This document shows, piece by piece, positions 42,336 to 50,168 of a stretch of DNA of 64,000 nucleotides. Position 1 is the stretch's first letter, and each line of letters opens with the position of its first letter. A program made the translations under genes and the position numbers. Source of the stretch: DASVHS01 sp035468985 (lineage in GTDB: Bacteria; Acidobacteriota; Thermoanaerobaculia; Gp7-AA8); assembly GCA_035468985.1 (NCBI GenBank), contig DATISF010000058.1, positions 1 through 64,000 of the forward strand, written 5' to 3'. Under the pieces are notes generated by a model. It ran no database searches, was not told the DNA's origin, and saw nothing but the letters and a program-made list of their open reading frames with translations.

Positions 42336-42772
42336 CGGTCACCTTCCCGCCCCAGATTCTTATCGAAAACGTTCTGCGACTTGGTCACTTCGTATCCGTG
42401 GCGCTCGTAGAAACGCCGCGCACGTTCGCGCTTCATGTTGCTGCGCACGCGCATTTTGCGCATTCCGCGGCTCCTGGCCCATTCTTCCACGGCCTCGAGC
42501 AGGCGCGCGCCGACCTCGCGGCCGCGGCACGACTCGTCAACGGTCAGCGTGCGGATCTCGCCGCGCGGCTCGTGCTCGAGCGTCTCCGCGATGCTGACAT
42601 GGATGAATCCCACCACGCGGTTCGCGTCCTCGGCGACCAGCAGTGCGTGATCGGCGCGGCCGGCGATCTGGACCAGCCGGCGGCGGGCATCGTCGGGTGT
42701 GATGTCATATCCGAGTTGCACGATGAGATCGGCGACCGCCGGCGAGTCATCGGGTCGTACGGTGCGAATCAT
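42332..42772 (-). CDS. GNAT-family N-acetyltransferase
   Basis: A 146-residue GNAT protein beginning MIRTVRPDDSPAVADLIVQL. The acetyl-CoA-binding motif is ESCRGREVGARLLEAVEEWA, and the C-terminal MKRERARRFYERHGYEVTKS fixes the family. Substrates of such stand-alone GNATs vary widely. It overlaps the flavin reductase gene and the glycosyltransferase gene by four bases each, so it is the middle gene of a coupled unit. Confidence 0.9.
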   Translation of the reverse strand: MIRTVRPDDSPAVADLIVQLGYDITPDDARRRLVQIAGRADHALLVAEDANRVVGFIHVSIAETLEHEPRGEIRTLTVDESCRGREVGARLLEAVEEWARSRGMRKMRVRSNMKRERARRFYERHGYEVTKSQNVFDKNLGREGDR

Positions 42773-43257
42773 GATTCCAATTCTCTCAGGACGTCCGCGA
42801 GCGCTCTCCGGGCCTCGCCGGCATCGATTGTTTTTCCCCAGAGCTCGACAGTCACCTGCGGCAGAACCTTCCATGACATCACGGTCAGCGTCTCCGTCAG
42901 TGATGCCTGCGCGTACGTCGAACGAGCTGTGGCATTGACGAGAACGACAGGTTTCCCGACCAGCTCCCCCGCGCCGACGAGCCAGTCGAGCGCATTCTTC
43001 AGCGTCCCGGGAACGCCATGCGCGTACTCGGGACTGCAGATCAGCACGGCATCGGCCTCGAGCAGGAGGGCGCGCAACTCTGCGACGACCGCGGGCGGAG
43101 AGTCGGCGTCCAGATCGGGATTGAAATGCGGCAGAGCGCCGAGCCGGTCGTAGAGATCGAGGCGAACGCCGGCCGGCGCCGCATCGCGCATCGCCTGCAG
43201 CAACGCGGTATTCGACGATTTCGAGCGGAGACTTCCGGAGATCGCGACGAGCCGCAT
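42769..43257 (-). CDS. NADPH-dependent FMN reductase (flavodoxin-like)
   Basis: A 162-residue flavodoxin-fold reductase. The FMN phosphate loop is VAISGSLRSKSSNTALL (residues 4-20), and the second signature, ICSPEYAHGVPGTLKNALDW, contacts the isoalloxazine ring. This matches NADPH:FMN/quinone/azo reductases of the ArsH/ChrR-like class. It probably supplies reduced flavin or detoxifies quinones. ATG 43257 is two bases from the upstream gene. Confidence 0.9.
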   Translation of the reverse strand: MRLVAISGSLRSKSSNTALLQAMRDAAPAGVRLDLYDRLGALPHFNPDLDADSPPAVVAELRALLLEADAVLICSPEYAHGVPGTLKNALDWLVGAGELVGKPVVLVNATARSTYAQASLTETLTVMSWKVLPQVTVELWGKTIDAGEARRALADVLRELES

Positions 43258-43259
43258 CT

Positions 43260-43781
43260 TCAGGACGACGCGGCCAACGGCTTGGCGTGCAGGTCGTATT
43301 CGGCGAATGTCTTCCAGCGTCCGGCCTGGTCCTTCGACTCGATCAGCCAGTGCCACGATCTTCCGTTCGCCGTCCAGGTGAGCGTGTTCCGGAAAGGTCC
43401 GTCGCCGTATTCGAAAACGAAGCGGAGCGTGTCGCCACTCCGGTTGCCGAAGCCGAGAGTCTCGGAGAAGCGCCCGCCGAACACGTCGATCCAGTGCACG
43501 ACGTATCGCTCGCTGAGAAAGTCGTAACCGATGAAAATCCAGGCCTCGTACTGGCTCGGTGTCGCGGTGTCTTCGAGCTTCAGCCGGAGGAACTGGTGAT
43601 TGAGGACCCATTCCGCGGTCAGGATGCTGTGCACCTCGCGCCCGCGGACGCGGCCCGGCGCATCCCAGCGACCGACGAGGTGATCGAGTAACGGATCCTT
43701 GAACTGTGTGTCGCGGCCGTCCGTCTGTGCAAAGGCGGACGCGGAAACACACAGCAACATCACGATGAGGCATCGTCTCAT
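43260..43781 (-). CDS. Exported DUF1579-like protein
   Basis: A 173-residue protein with a signal peptide (MRRCLIVMLLCVSASAFAQ). The mature domain is a lipocalin-like barrel: DHLVGRWDAPGR, EVHSILTAEWVLNHQFLR, YEAWIFIGYDFLSERYVVHW, SGDTLRFVFEYGDGPFRNTL. This is the pattern of DUF1579-type proteins, whose ligand is unknown. ATG 43781 gives the signal peptide; the start lies 20 bases from the divergent pepQ gene. Confidence 0.78.
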   Translation of the reverse strand: MRRCLIVMLLCVSASAFAQTDGRDTQFKDPLLDHLVGRWDAPGRVRGREVHSILTAEWVLNHQFLRLKLEDTATPSQYEAWIFIGYDFLSERYVVHWIDVFGGRFSETLGFGNRSGDTLRFVFEYGDGPFRNTLTWTANGRSWHWLIESKDQAGRWKTFAEYDLHAKPLAASS

Positions 43782-43801
43782 GGTGCTATTCTCCCCTGCC
43801 G

Positions 43802-45145
43802 ATGGACGAACGATTGGAAAAGTTGTCGACACTTTATCGTGCACACATCACGGTGCTGAAGCTCCGCCACGACCGGGCCCTCGAGGAGAGCGGCTTCGAT
43901 CATGCCGTGATCTTCGCCGGCGCGCAGCACGTGGCCATCTTTGACGATTACCTGTACCCGTTCAAAGTGAACCCGCATTTCAAGCAATGGGTGCCGGTGA
44001 TCGATAACCCGCACTGCATGCTCGTCTACACGCCCGGCGTGAAACCGCGGCTCGTCTTCTACCAGCCGATCGACTACTGGTACAAGCCGGCGGACACGCC
44101 CAAGGGATGGTGGACGACGCCGTTCGACATCGAGATCATCCGCAATCCCGAGGATGCGAAGAAGTTCATCCCGACGTCGGGACGCGTGGCCTTCATCGGC
44201 GAGTGGGACGAGGCGTTCAAATCGTGGGGTGCGCTCCAGCCGAATCCCGAGCCGCTGCTGAACCGCCTCCATTTCGACCGCGCCTGGAAGACGGAGTACG
44301 AGATCGAGTGCATCCGCGGCGCGAACGAGGTCGGTGCTCGCGGTCACGTCGCGGCGGAGAAAGCATTCCGCGAAGGGGAGTCCGAATTCGAGATCCACAT
44401 CGCCTATCTCCTCGGCACGAGACAGGCGGAGGAGGAACTCCCCTACGCGAACATCATCGCTCTGAATGAGCACAGCTCCGTGCTGCACTACATCCAGCAC
44501 ATCCGCGACCGCCACGCGCGCCACAACCGCTACTCGTTCCTCATCGACGCCGGCGCGCAGTTCAACGGCTACGCCTCCGACATCACGCGCACGTACTCGG
44601 AGAAGAAGGACGAATTTCGCGATCTGATCAAGGCGATGGACGCGATGCAGCAGTCGATGTGCGCGGAAGTGAAGCCGAAGGTGAACTATCCGGATCTGCA
44701 CCTGCTCGCGCATCAAAAGATCGCCCAGATCCTCATCGACTTCAAATTCGTGAACGGCCTCGACACCGCCGGCATCGTCGAGAAGCGCGTCAGCAACGTC
44801 TTCTTCCCCCACGGCCTCGGCCACTTTCTCGGCCTTCAGGTGCACGATGTCGGCGGATTTCAGAAGGACTCGCTCGGGACGTGCATCGCCAAGCCGGAAG
44901 GCCATCCGTACCTGCGGCTCACGCGGGTCGTCGAGCCGTCGCATGTCTTCACGATCGAGCCGGGCTTCTATTTCATCGAGACCCTGCTCGGCGATCTGAA
45001 GAACAGCGAGAACGCCAAGTACATCAACTGGCCGAAGGTCGACAGCTTCCGCAAGTTCGGCGGCATCCGCATCGAGGATGATGTCGTGGTGACGGACAAG
45101 GGCCACGACAACCTGACGCGCCAGGCATTCGCACACGCCTCATGA
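43802..45145 (+). CDS. pepQ: Xaa-Pro dipeptidase
   Basis: A 447-residue M24B metallopeptidase that cleaves X-Pro dipeptides. The creatinase-like N-terminal domain spans residues 1-170. The pita-bread domain supplies the dimetal ligands: DAGAQFNGYASDITRTY (two Asp), HGLGHFLGLQVHDVGG (His), TIEPGFYF (Glu) and GGIRIEDDVVV (Glu). The length and the WVPVIDNPHCMLVYTPG region match gammaproteobacterial-type PepQ (prolidase). It is followed with a four-base overlap by a DUF2721 membrane gene. Confidence 0.93.
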   Translation: MDERLEKLSTLYRAHITVLKLRHDRALEESGFDHAVIFAGAQHVAIFDDYLYPFKVNPHFKQWVPVIDNPHCMLVYTPGVKPRLVFYQPIDYWYKPADTPKGWWTTPFDIEIIRNPEDAKKFIPTSGRVAFIGEWDEAFKSWGALQPNPEPLLNRLHFDRAWKTEYEIECIRGANEVGARGHVAAEKAFREGESEFEIHIAYLLGTRQAEEELPYANIIALNEHSSVLHYIQHIRDRHARHNRYSFLIDAGAQFNGYASDITRTYSEKKDEFRDLIKAMDAMQQSMCAEVKPKVNYPDLHLLAHQKIAQILIDFKFVNGLDTAGIVEKRVSNVFFPHGLGHFLGLQVHDVGGFQKDSLGTCIAKPEGHPYLRLTRVVEPSHVFTIEPGFYFIETLLGDLKNSENAKYINWPKVDSFRKFGGIRIEDDVVVTDKGHDNLTRQAFAHAS

Positions 45146-45630
45146 GAGTGACGGTGCCGGCACCGACGCTCACGTCGACAGTGAACGTGCTGTCGACGAT
45201 GATCACGCCGGCCGTCCTCATCATGGCCTGCGGATCGCTGATCCTCACGACATCGACGAGATTGATCCGCGCCGTTGACCGCGTGCGGGAAATGGAACCG
45301 GAGATCGAGAAGCTGACCGCCGCCGGCGACCAGCGGGCAGCCGGGAAGCGCGAGATGATCATGGTTCAGCTCGACCGGGCGTTGACCCGCGCGCGCATGC
45401 TGCAGCGGGCCCTGGCGCTGCTGTACGGCGCGCTGGCGTTCTTCGTCGGCACGAGCGTCGCCCTCGGATTGAGCGCGCTGTCGAATCTCGCCGCGTGGAT
45501 CCCGCTCGTCCTCGGTCTCATCGGAGCAGGACTCCTGTTCTCCGCGAGTGTGATGCTGATCTTCGAGTCGCGGATCGCGCTCGCGGCGACGTACGCGGAG
45601 ACCGATTACATCCGGAGCATCAGCCGCTGA
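45142..45630 (+). CDS. DUF2721-like membrane protein
   Basis: A 162-residue protein with an N-terminal membrane helix (about 18-38), a charged helix pair (RAVDRVREMEPEIEKL ... REMIMVQLDRALTRARML) and two C-terminal membrane helices (about 92-140). This order, with VLSTMITPAVLIMACGSLIL, is typical of DUF2721 proteins, whose function is unknown. Its stop shares one base with the start of the TauE/SafE gene, so the three genes pepQ-DUF2721-tauE form one unit. Confidence 0.85.
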   Translation: MRVTVPAPTLTSTVNVLSTMITPAVLIMACGSLILTTSTRLIRAVDRVREMEPEIEKLTAAGDQRAAGKREMIMVQLDRALTRARMLQRALALLYGALAFFVGTSVALGLSALSNLAAWIPLVLGLIGAGLLFSASVMLIFESRIALAATYAETDYIRSISR

Positions 45631-46370
45631 TGCCTCCGGAGCTGCTGTGGTTCACTCTCGCCGGATTCATCGCCGAGATGATCGATGGCTCGCTCGGCAT
45701 GGGTTACGGTGTCAGCGCCACCACGCTGCTTCTCTCCCTCGGCCTTCCGCCGGCGAAAGCGAGCGCCAGCGTCCACACGGCCGAGGTGTTCGCGACGGGG
45801 ATGTCGGCCGCCGCGCACTATCGGGCCGGAAACGTCGACTGGTCGCTCGTGCGGCGGCTGCTGATCCCCGGCGCGATCGGCGCGGTGATCGGCGCGTACA
45901 TCCTCACGTCGATCCCGGGCCAGAAGATCAAACCGTGGATCGCGGCATACCTCCTCGTGATGGGCATTCTGATCCTGGCCCGCGCGACGCGCGCCGGCGA
46001 GGTGCGAAAGGAGCATCGCCATCTCCTGCCGCTCGGATTCGTCGGCGGACTGCTCGACGCGATCGGCGGCGGCGGATGGGGCCCGATCGTCACCGGCACG
46101 CTCATCGCGCGCGGCAATCAGCCGCGGACGACGATCGGCTCGGTGAACTTCTCAGAGTTCTTCATCACGCTCGCCGGAGCGATCACGTTCCTCCTGACGA
46201 TCGGCATCAGCACGTGGGTGCCGGTCATCGGCCTCGCTCTCGGCGGCTCGGTCGCCGCGCCGATTTCCGCGATCGTGGCGAAACGGATCCCCGCTCGCCC
46301 GCTGATGGTTGCGGTCGGCGTGCTCGTGATTCTGTTGAGCTTGCGGACGATTTTTCTGGCGCTGCGCTAG
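45630..46370 (+). CDS. TauE/SafE family sulfite/organosulfonate exporter-like permease
   Basis: A 246-residue membrane protein with seven to eight helices. The duplicated signature appears as AGFIAEMIDGSLGMGYGVSA in the first half and GFVGGLLDAIGGGGWGPIV in the second half, both hallmarks of the TauE/SafE (DUF81) family. Members export sulfite, sulfoacetate or similar anions. The TAG stop (46368-46370) lies inside the CTAG that opens the adjacent REP-like element. Confidence 0.9.
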   Translation: MPPELLWFTLAGFIAEMIDGSLGMGYGVSATTLLLSLGLPPAKASASVHTAEVFATGMSAAAHYRAGNVDWSLVRRLLIPGAIGAVIGAYILTSIPGQKIKPWIAAYLLVMGILILARATRAGEVRKEHRHLLPLGFVGGLLDAIGGGGWGPIVTGTLIARGNQPRTTIGSVNFSEFFITLAGAITFLLTIGISTWVPVIGLALGGSVAAPISAIVAKRIPARPLMVAVGVLVILLSLRTIFLALR

Positions 46371-46513
46371 GGAAGCTCTGAACAAATCGTTGGTCACGTC
46401 ACCCTGAGCCGCGAAGACGGCGAAGGATCTCGAAATCGCAGGCGTTTTTCGCATCCTGAGATCCTTCGTCGCGCTTCGCCGACTCAGGATAACGACTTGC
46501 GCAGAGGTTCCCT
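46367..46513. repeat. REP-like repeat, complete unit (first of two)
   Basis: Opens CTAGGGAAGCTCTGAACAA, contains half A (CCCTGAGCCGCGAAGACGGC) and the inverted half B (GATCCTTCGTCGCGCTTCGC), and closes CGCAGAGGTTCCCT. The left terminus provides the stop codon of the TauE/SafE gene. The second copy follows directly at 46514. Confidence 0.9.
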
Positions 46514-46659
46514 CGTGGAGCTCTGAACAAATCGTTGGTCACGTCATCCTGAGCCGCGAAGACGGCGCGGGATCTCGAAATCGCAGGCGTTTTTCGCATC
46601 CTGAGATCCTTCGTCGCGCTTCGCCGACTCAGGATGACGACTTGCGCAGAGGTTCCCTT
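46514..46659. repeat. REP-like repeat, complete unit (second of two)
   Basis: A direct, nearly identical copy of 46371-46513, opening GGAGCTCTGAACAAATCG and closing GCAGAGGTTCCCTTG. From 46629 onward it is also coding sequence: the last residues and stop codon of the UDG gene on the minus strand are written in half B of the repeat. Confidence 0.9.
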
Positions 46660-47300
46660 GTGGAGCGGCGGGCTTCAGCCTGCCGTCGACGTGCCGGCGC
46701 GGGTCGCTCCACAGGAAACGCCTCGTGATTCCCGATGAGCGCGAGCGACCTCTCCAGCATCTCCGCATTCTCTGTCTTGTTCAGCCAGGTCGATCGTCCC
46801 GAGGGATGGGGTAGCACGACGACGTCGAAGGTGTGACCGGCACGTGATGCGCGGTGCAGCTTTCCCACCGCATCCTTCAGCTGTGCGATTCCGATCAGTT
46901 GCGCCGAGGCGAGCGTGCCGACGGCGATGATGAGGTCGGGCGCGAGGAGGCGGATCTCGCGATCGAGATGGGCCCCGCAGTTCGCGATCTCCAGAGGATG
47001 AGGCACGCGGTCGCCGCCGCTCTTGGCATCCTTGCCCGGAAAGCAGCGGATGACGGCGCAGATGTGCACCTGCGCGCGGAACTCCTCTTCGCTGATTCCG
47101 AAGCGCTCGGTGAACCAGCCGAAGAGGCGGCGGCCGGCGGTGTACGCGAACGGGCGGCGGTCCTCGACCTCGTGCGGACCCGGCGCCTGGCCAACGAGGA
47201 TCACCCGCGCTCCCGCCACCGCACCGGTCACCGGCGCGCCGAACACGTTCGGGCAGAGACGGCAAACGTGCACGATTTCAATGTGCTGTTCGAAGTTCAT
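46629..47300 (-). CDS. Uracil-DNA glycosylase family protein
   Basis: A 223-residue member of the UDG superfamily that removes uracil from DNA. Motif A is LVGQAPGPHEVEDRRPF (residues about 35-51) and motif B is VVLPHPSGRSTWLN (about 160-173). Cysteines in HVCRLCPN and CAVIRCF could hold the 4Fe-4S cluster of family 4/5 enzymes. The core ends near residue 190. The following approximately 30 residues are Arg/Ala-rich and encoded by two repeat elements, so the natural C terminus seems to have been replaced or extended by repeat insertion. Confidence 0.87.
   Translation of the reverse strand: MNFEQHIEIVHVCRLCPNVFGAPVTGAVAGARVILVGQAPGPHEVEDRRPFAYTAGRRLFGWFTERFGISEEEFRAQVHICAVIRCFPGKDAKSGGDRVPHPLEIANCGAHLDREIRLLAPDLIIAVGTLASAQLIGIAQLKDAVGKLHRASRAGHTFDVVVLPHPSGRSTWLNKTENAEMLERSLALIGNHEAFPVERPAPARRRQAEARRSTREPLRKSSS
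46660..46712. repeat. GTGGAGCG...CGCTCCAC palindrome inside the UDG gene
   Basis: A 53-base element with termini GTGGAGCG and CGCTCCAC. The interior GGGCTTCAGCC differs from the copy at 992 but resembles the palindrome in purH (49419). It encodes part of the Arg/Ala-rich C-terminal tail of the UDG protein. Confidence 0.7.
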
Positions 47301-47325
47301 GAGCTACCATCGTTGGTGCATGACT

Positions 47326-47387
47326 CGTCATCCTGAGCGAAGCGAAGGATCTCGTCGGCGGAGATGCTTCGTCTCGCTCAGCATGAC
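47326..47387. repeat. REP-like repeat, short copy
   Basis: GTCATCCTGAGCGAAGCGAAGGATCTC faces GATGCTTCGTCTCGCTCAGCATGAC, giving a hairpin in the divergent gap between the UDG and phospholipase-like genes. The proposed start codon of the latter (47383) lies in the last bases of the repeat. Confidence 0.82.
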
Positions 47388-48135
47388 GTGCAACAGAACG
47401 GCTCTAACAGCAATCATTCTTCTCGGAATTGCAGCGGTGGCCAATGCCTGGACGCCCGCGTCCGATGAGCGCATCGCCACCAAGGCCGCGCAGCTCGCGC
47501 CGAACGACCTGCGGACGCTCATCGAGCGCTACGACCGCGAGTACAAGGACGGCCTTCGGCGCGCCGAAGCGGACGAAGGATCGGACCTGCATCGCTATTT
47601 CGTCCTGTCGCGCACGGGCCTGCTCCGCGACCGTATCGAGCGCGAGACGAACGGAATCATCGCGCTGATCCGCGGTGGCAAGCCGATGTCCGACGCCGTC
47701 ATGCACCTCGGCGCGCTCGCCCATTACGTCGCCGACGCGAACAATCCTTTTCATGTGGCGAACGATGATCCGAAACTCGACAGTTCTCACGCGGATTACG
47801 AGCGCTACTTCGAACGGCGCCTGATCAAGTTCCCGACGGTGTTCTACGGGCTCGACCCGCATTTTCAGCTCTCGCCGTTTCTCGACCAGACGTTCGCGCG
47901 CACCGCGCGCTTCTATCCCCTGCTCGACGAGGAGTACTTCCGCTTCGGCGAGACCCACAATTCATCGGAGTTCGACGACCGCTCGACGGCGTTCGGCGTC
48001 GCGTCGGTCTGCTACTCCCGCGCCGTCACCGATATCGTCAACCTCTACTACTACATCTGGAGCCGTGCCGGTGGCGACGTTCGCACGGCACCGATCCTGC
48101 GCGGCGGCAATCTCTTTCTGAACAATGCGAATTGA
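47383..48135 (+). CDS. Exported zinc-dependent phospholipase C/nuclease-like protein
   Basis: A 250-residue protein with a signal peptide (about residues 1-22, ending AVANAW). The mature Trp at the new N terminus is typical of the zinc-dependent phospholipase C and S1/P1 nuclease fold, where it is a metal ligand. MHLGALAHYVADANNPFHVAND supplies further His/Asp ligands, and SVCYSRAVTDIVNLYYYIW is near the end. It probably hydrolyses phosphodiesters outside the cytoplasm. ATG 47383 lies at the edge of a REP-like repeat with no clear ribosome site. It overlaps purH by 11 bases. Confidence 0.78.
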   Translation: MTCNRTALTAIILLGIAAVANAWTPASDERIATKAAQLAPNDLRTLIERYDREYKDGLRRAEADEGSDLHRYFVLSRTGLLRDRIERETNGIIALIRGGKPMSDAVMHLGALAHYVADANNPFHVANDDPKLDSSHADYERYFERRLIKFPTVFYGLDPHFQLSPFLDQTFARTARFYPLLDEEYFRFGETHNSSEFDDRSTAFGVASVCYSRAVTDIVNLYYYIWSRAGGDVRTAPILRGGNLFLNNAN

Positions 48136-49645
48136 GCGCGCGATCCTCTCCGTCTCCGACAAGACGGGAATCGTCGAGCTGGCAAAGGCATTGGTCGGAC
48201 GCAAGGTCGAGATTCTCTCGACCGGCGGGACGGCAAAACACCTCGCCGACGCAGGCATCCCCGTCACGCCGATCGCCTTCTGGTCGGGCGCACCCGAAAT
48301 TCTCGGCGGCCGCGTCAAGACGCTGACGCCGAAAGTCTTCGGCGCGATCCTCCACGACCGCGACAACAAGGCGCACGTGGCCGATTGCGAGAAGCTGTCG
48401 ATTCCGGCCGTCGACCTTGTCGTCGTGAACCTCTACCCGTTCGAGTCGACGATCGCGCGCGAAGGGGTCACAATCGCCGAAGCGGTCGAGCAGATCGACA
48501 TCGGCGGACCATCGATGCTTCGCGCCGCCGCGAAGAATTACCGTCATGTGCTGCCGCTCTGCGATCCCGCGCTGTACGGAGACTTCTTGGGCGAGTTCGA
48601 GCGCGGCGAGATCTCGCAGGAGTTCCGCCTGCGCTGCGCGATCGCGGTCTTCGAGAAAACGTCGCGCTACGACTCGATGATCGCAAGCTACCTCAGCGGG
48701 CGGTCCGCCGGCCTTTCACTTCACCTTTCCAAATTCCAGGACCTCCGCTACGGCGAAAACCCGCAGCAGAAGGCATCGTTCTACGTCCGTGCCGGGGAAA
48801 AACCGTTCGAGCAGCTCCATGGCAAAGAGCTCTCCTACAACAACCTCACCGACCTCGACTCGGCGATCAAGCTGGCGAATGCGTTCGCGCAACCGGCCAT
48901 CGCGGTCATCAAGCACACCAATCCGTGCGGCGTCGCCCGTCGCGACTCGCTCGCAGAGGCGCTTCGGGCCGCGATCGAGTCCGATCCCGTGTCGGCATTC
49001 GGCGGCATCATCGGCGCGAACCGCGAATTCGACGGCGACTGCGCGCGCCAGATCGAGTCGATGTTTCTCGAAGTCATCGTCGCGCCGTCCTTCTCCGTCG
49101 ACGCCATGAGCATTCTTCAGAAAAAGAAGAACCTGCGGCTCGTGACCACGCGCGCCGCGCTTCCAGAAATGGAATTTCGCAGCGCGGCGGGCGGAATTCT
49201 CGCGCAGGAGCCCGATCGGATTTCCGGCCGCGATCGTTGGAAGACGGTCACAAAGGTTCAGCCGTCCGCGGAGACGATGGACGGACTGGAGTTCGCCTGG
49301 ATCGTCTGCGCGCATGTGAAGTCGAACGCCATCGTCCTGACGAACCGCTCCCAGTCGATCGGCATCGGCGCGGGCCAGATGAGCCGCGTGGACGCGGCGA
49401 AAGTTGCGATCATGAAGATGGAGCCCCGCCTTCAGCCGGGGGCCTCACTGGCTGAAGCCGGCGTTCCATTTGCGGCATCCGACGCGTTCTTCCCGTTCCG
49501 CGACGGGCTCGATATCCTCGCCGATGCCGGCGTGCGCGCAGTCATTCAACCGGGTGGCTCGGTGCGCGACGAGGAAGTGATCGCCGCGGCCGATGAGCGT
49601 GGACTCACGATGGTGTTTACAGGAGAGAGACATTTCCGCCACTGA
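48125..49645 (+). CDS. purH: Bifunctional AICAR formyltransferase/IMP cyclohydrolase
   Basis: A 506-residue enzyme catalysing the last two steps of IMP synthesis. The N-terminal cyclohydrolase domain (residues 1-195) shows RAILSVSDKTGIVELA, STGGTAKHL, GGRVKTLTP and DIGGPSMLRAAAKN. The formyltransferase domain has LRYGENPQQKASFY, KHTNPCG (catalytic Lys-His) and SNAIVLTNRSQSIGIGAGQMSR before the final SDAFFPFRDGLD. Near residues 432-448 a segment longer than usual (EPRLQPGASLAEAGV) is encoded by a palindromic DNA segment. The 3' end overlaps kdsC. Confidence 0.95.
   Translation: MRIERAILSVSDKTGIVELAKALVGRKVEILSTGGTAKHLADAGIPVTPIAFWSGAPEILGGRVKTLTPKVFGAILHDRDNKAHVADCEKLSIPAVDLVVVNLYPFESTIAREGVTIAEAVEQIDIGGPSMLRAAAKNYRHVLPLCDPALYGDFLGEFERGEISQEFRLRCAIAVFEKTSRYDSMIASYLSGRSAGLSLHLSKFQDLRYGENPQQKASFYVRAGEKPFEQLHGKELSYNNLTDLDSAIKLANAFAQPAIAVIKHTNPCGVARRDSLAEALRAAIESDPVSAFGGIIGANREFDGDCARQIESMFLEVIVAPSFSVDAMSILQKKKNLRLVTTRAALPEMEFRSAAGGILAQEPDRISGRDRWKTVTKVQPSAETMDGLEFAWIVCAHVKSNAIVLTNRSQSIGIGAGQMSRVDAAKVAIMKMEPRLQPGASLAEAGVPFAASDAFFPFRDGLDILADAGVRAVIQPGGSVRDEEVIAAADERGLTMVFTGERHFRH
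49419..49468. repeat. Palindromic segment inside purH
   Basis: TGGAGCCCCGCCTTCAGCC (49419-49437) is an inverted match to GGCTGAAGCCGGCGTTCCA (49450-49468), with few mismatches. The outer TGGA/TCCA and the inner TTCAGCC recall the element at 46660-46712. It encodes the variable loop before SDAFFPF of PurH. Confidence 0.6.
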
Positions 49646-50168
49646 CATCAAACTGATCATCTCCGACGTCGACGGCGTGTGGACGGACGGGAAGATCATC
49701 TACGTTGGCGGTCATCATCGCGAGATCAAGGAGTTCAACGTCCGCGACGGGCTCGGCGTGAAGCTCGCGCAGCGCGCGGGCATCATCGTCGCGCTGGTGA
49801 CCAGCCGTCGCTCGCGGGCGCTGGAGCGGCGCGCGGGCGAGCTCGGCATCGTCGAATTGCGCCAGGGTTGCGCGAGCAAACTCGAGGAGACGGAGCGGCT
49901 CGCGCTGAAGTTCGGACTCTCGCTCGACCAGGTCCTTTACGCGGGAGACGATCTCCCCGATCTCGCCCCGATGGCGCGCGTGGCGATCTCCGCCGCTCCT
50001 TCCGATGCGTCGCCGGAAGTGCGCGCAGCGGCGATGTGGAAGCTCGATGCGCCCGGCGGCGGCGGCGCGTTCCGCGAGATCGTCGAGCGCCTGCTTCGCG
50101 AGCGCGGCGACTGGGAAGCGCTCGTCCAGGAATTCGCCAGTGGCCGGCCCGAAGCTCAGAGCATTTAG
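49593..50168 (+). CDS. kdsC: KdsC-like KDO-8-phosphate phosphatase (HAD family)
   Basis: A C0-type HAD phosphatase of the KdsC family, which releases KDO from KDO-8-P for lipopolysaccharide. Motif I is LIISDVDGVWTDG, motif II ALVTSRRS, and motif IV GDDLPDLAPM. The lysine in GCASKLEETE may be motif III. The ATG at 49593 gives 191 residues but overlaps purH by 53 bases and has no ribosome site. The best ribosome site, AGGAG (49621-49625), is followed after six bases by ATT (49632), which would start the protein at ISATDIKLIISDVDG (178 residues, the usual family length). The next gene is an LpxL-type acyltransferase, which supports an LPS role. Confidence 0.87.
   Translation: MSVDSRWCLQERDISATDIKLIISDVDGVWTDGKIIYVGGHHREIKEFNVRDGLGVKLAQRAGIIVALVTSRRSRALERRAGELGIVELRQGCASKLEETERLALKFGLSLDQVLYAGDDLPDLAPMARVAISAAPSDASPEVRAAAMWKLDAPGGGGAFREIVERLLRERGDWEALVQEFASGRPEAQSI

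Noticed and set aside
43778..45136. A 452-residue minus-strand frame opposite pepQ
   Set aside because: PepQ shows all metal ligands in the plus-strand frame; the antisense frame has no domain or ribosome site.
46399..46768. Short frames reading HPESAKRDEGSQ or VILSREDGEGSRN in repeat regions
   Set aside because: These are translations of the REP-like repeats; they recur wherever the repeat occurs and in both strands.
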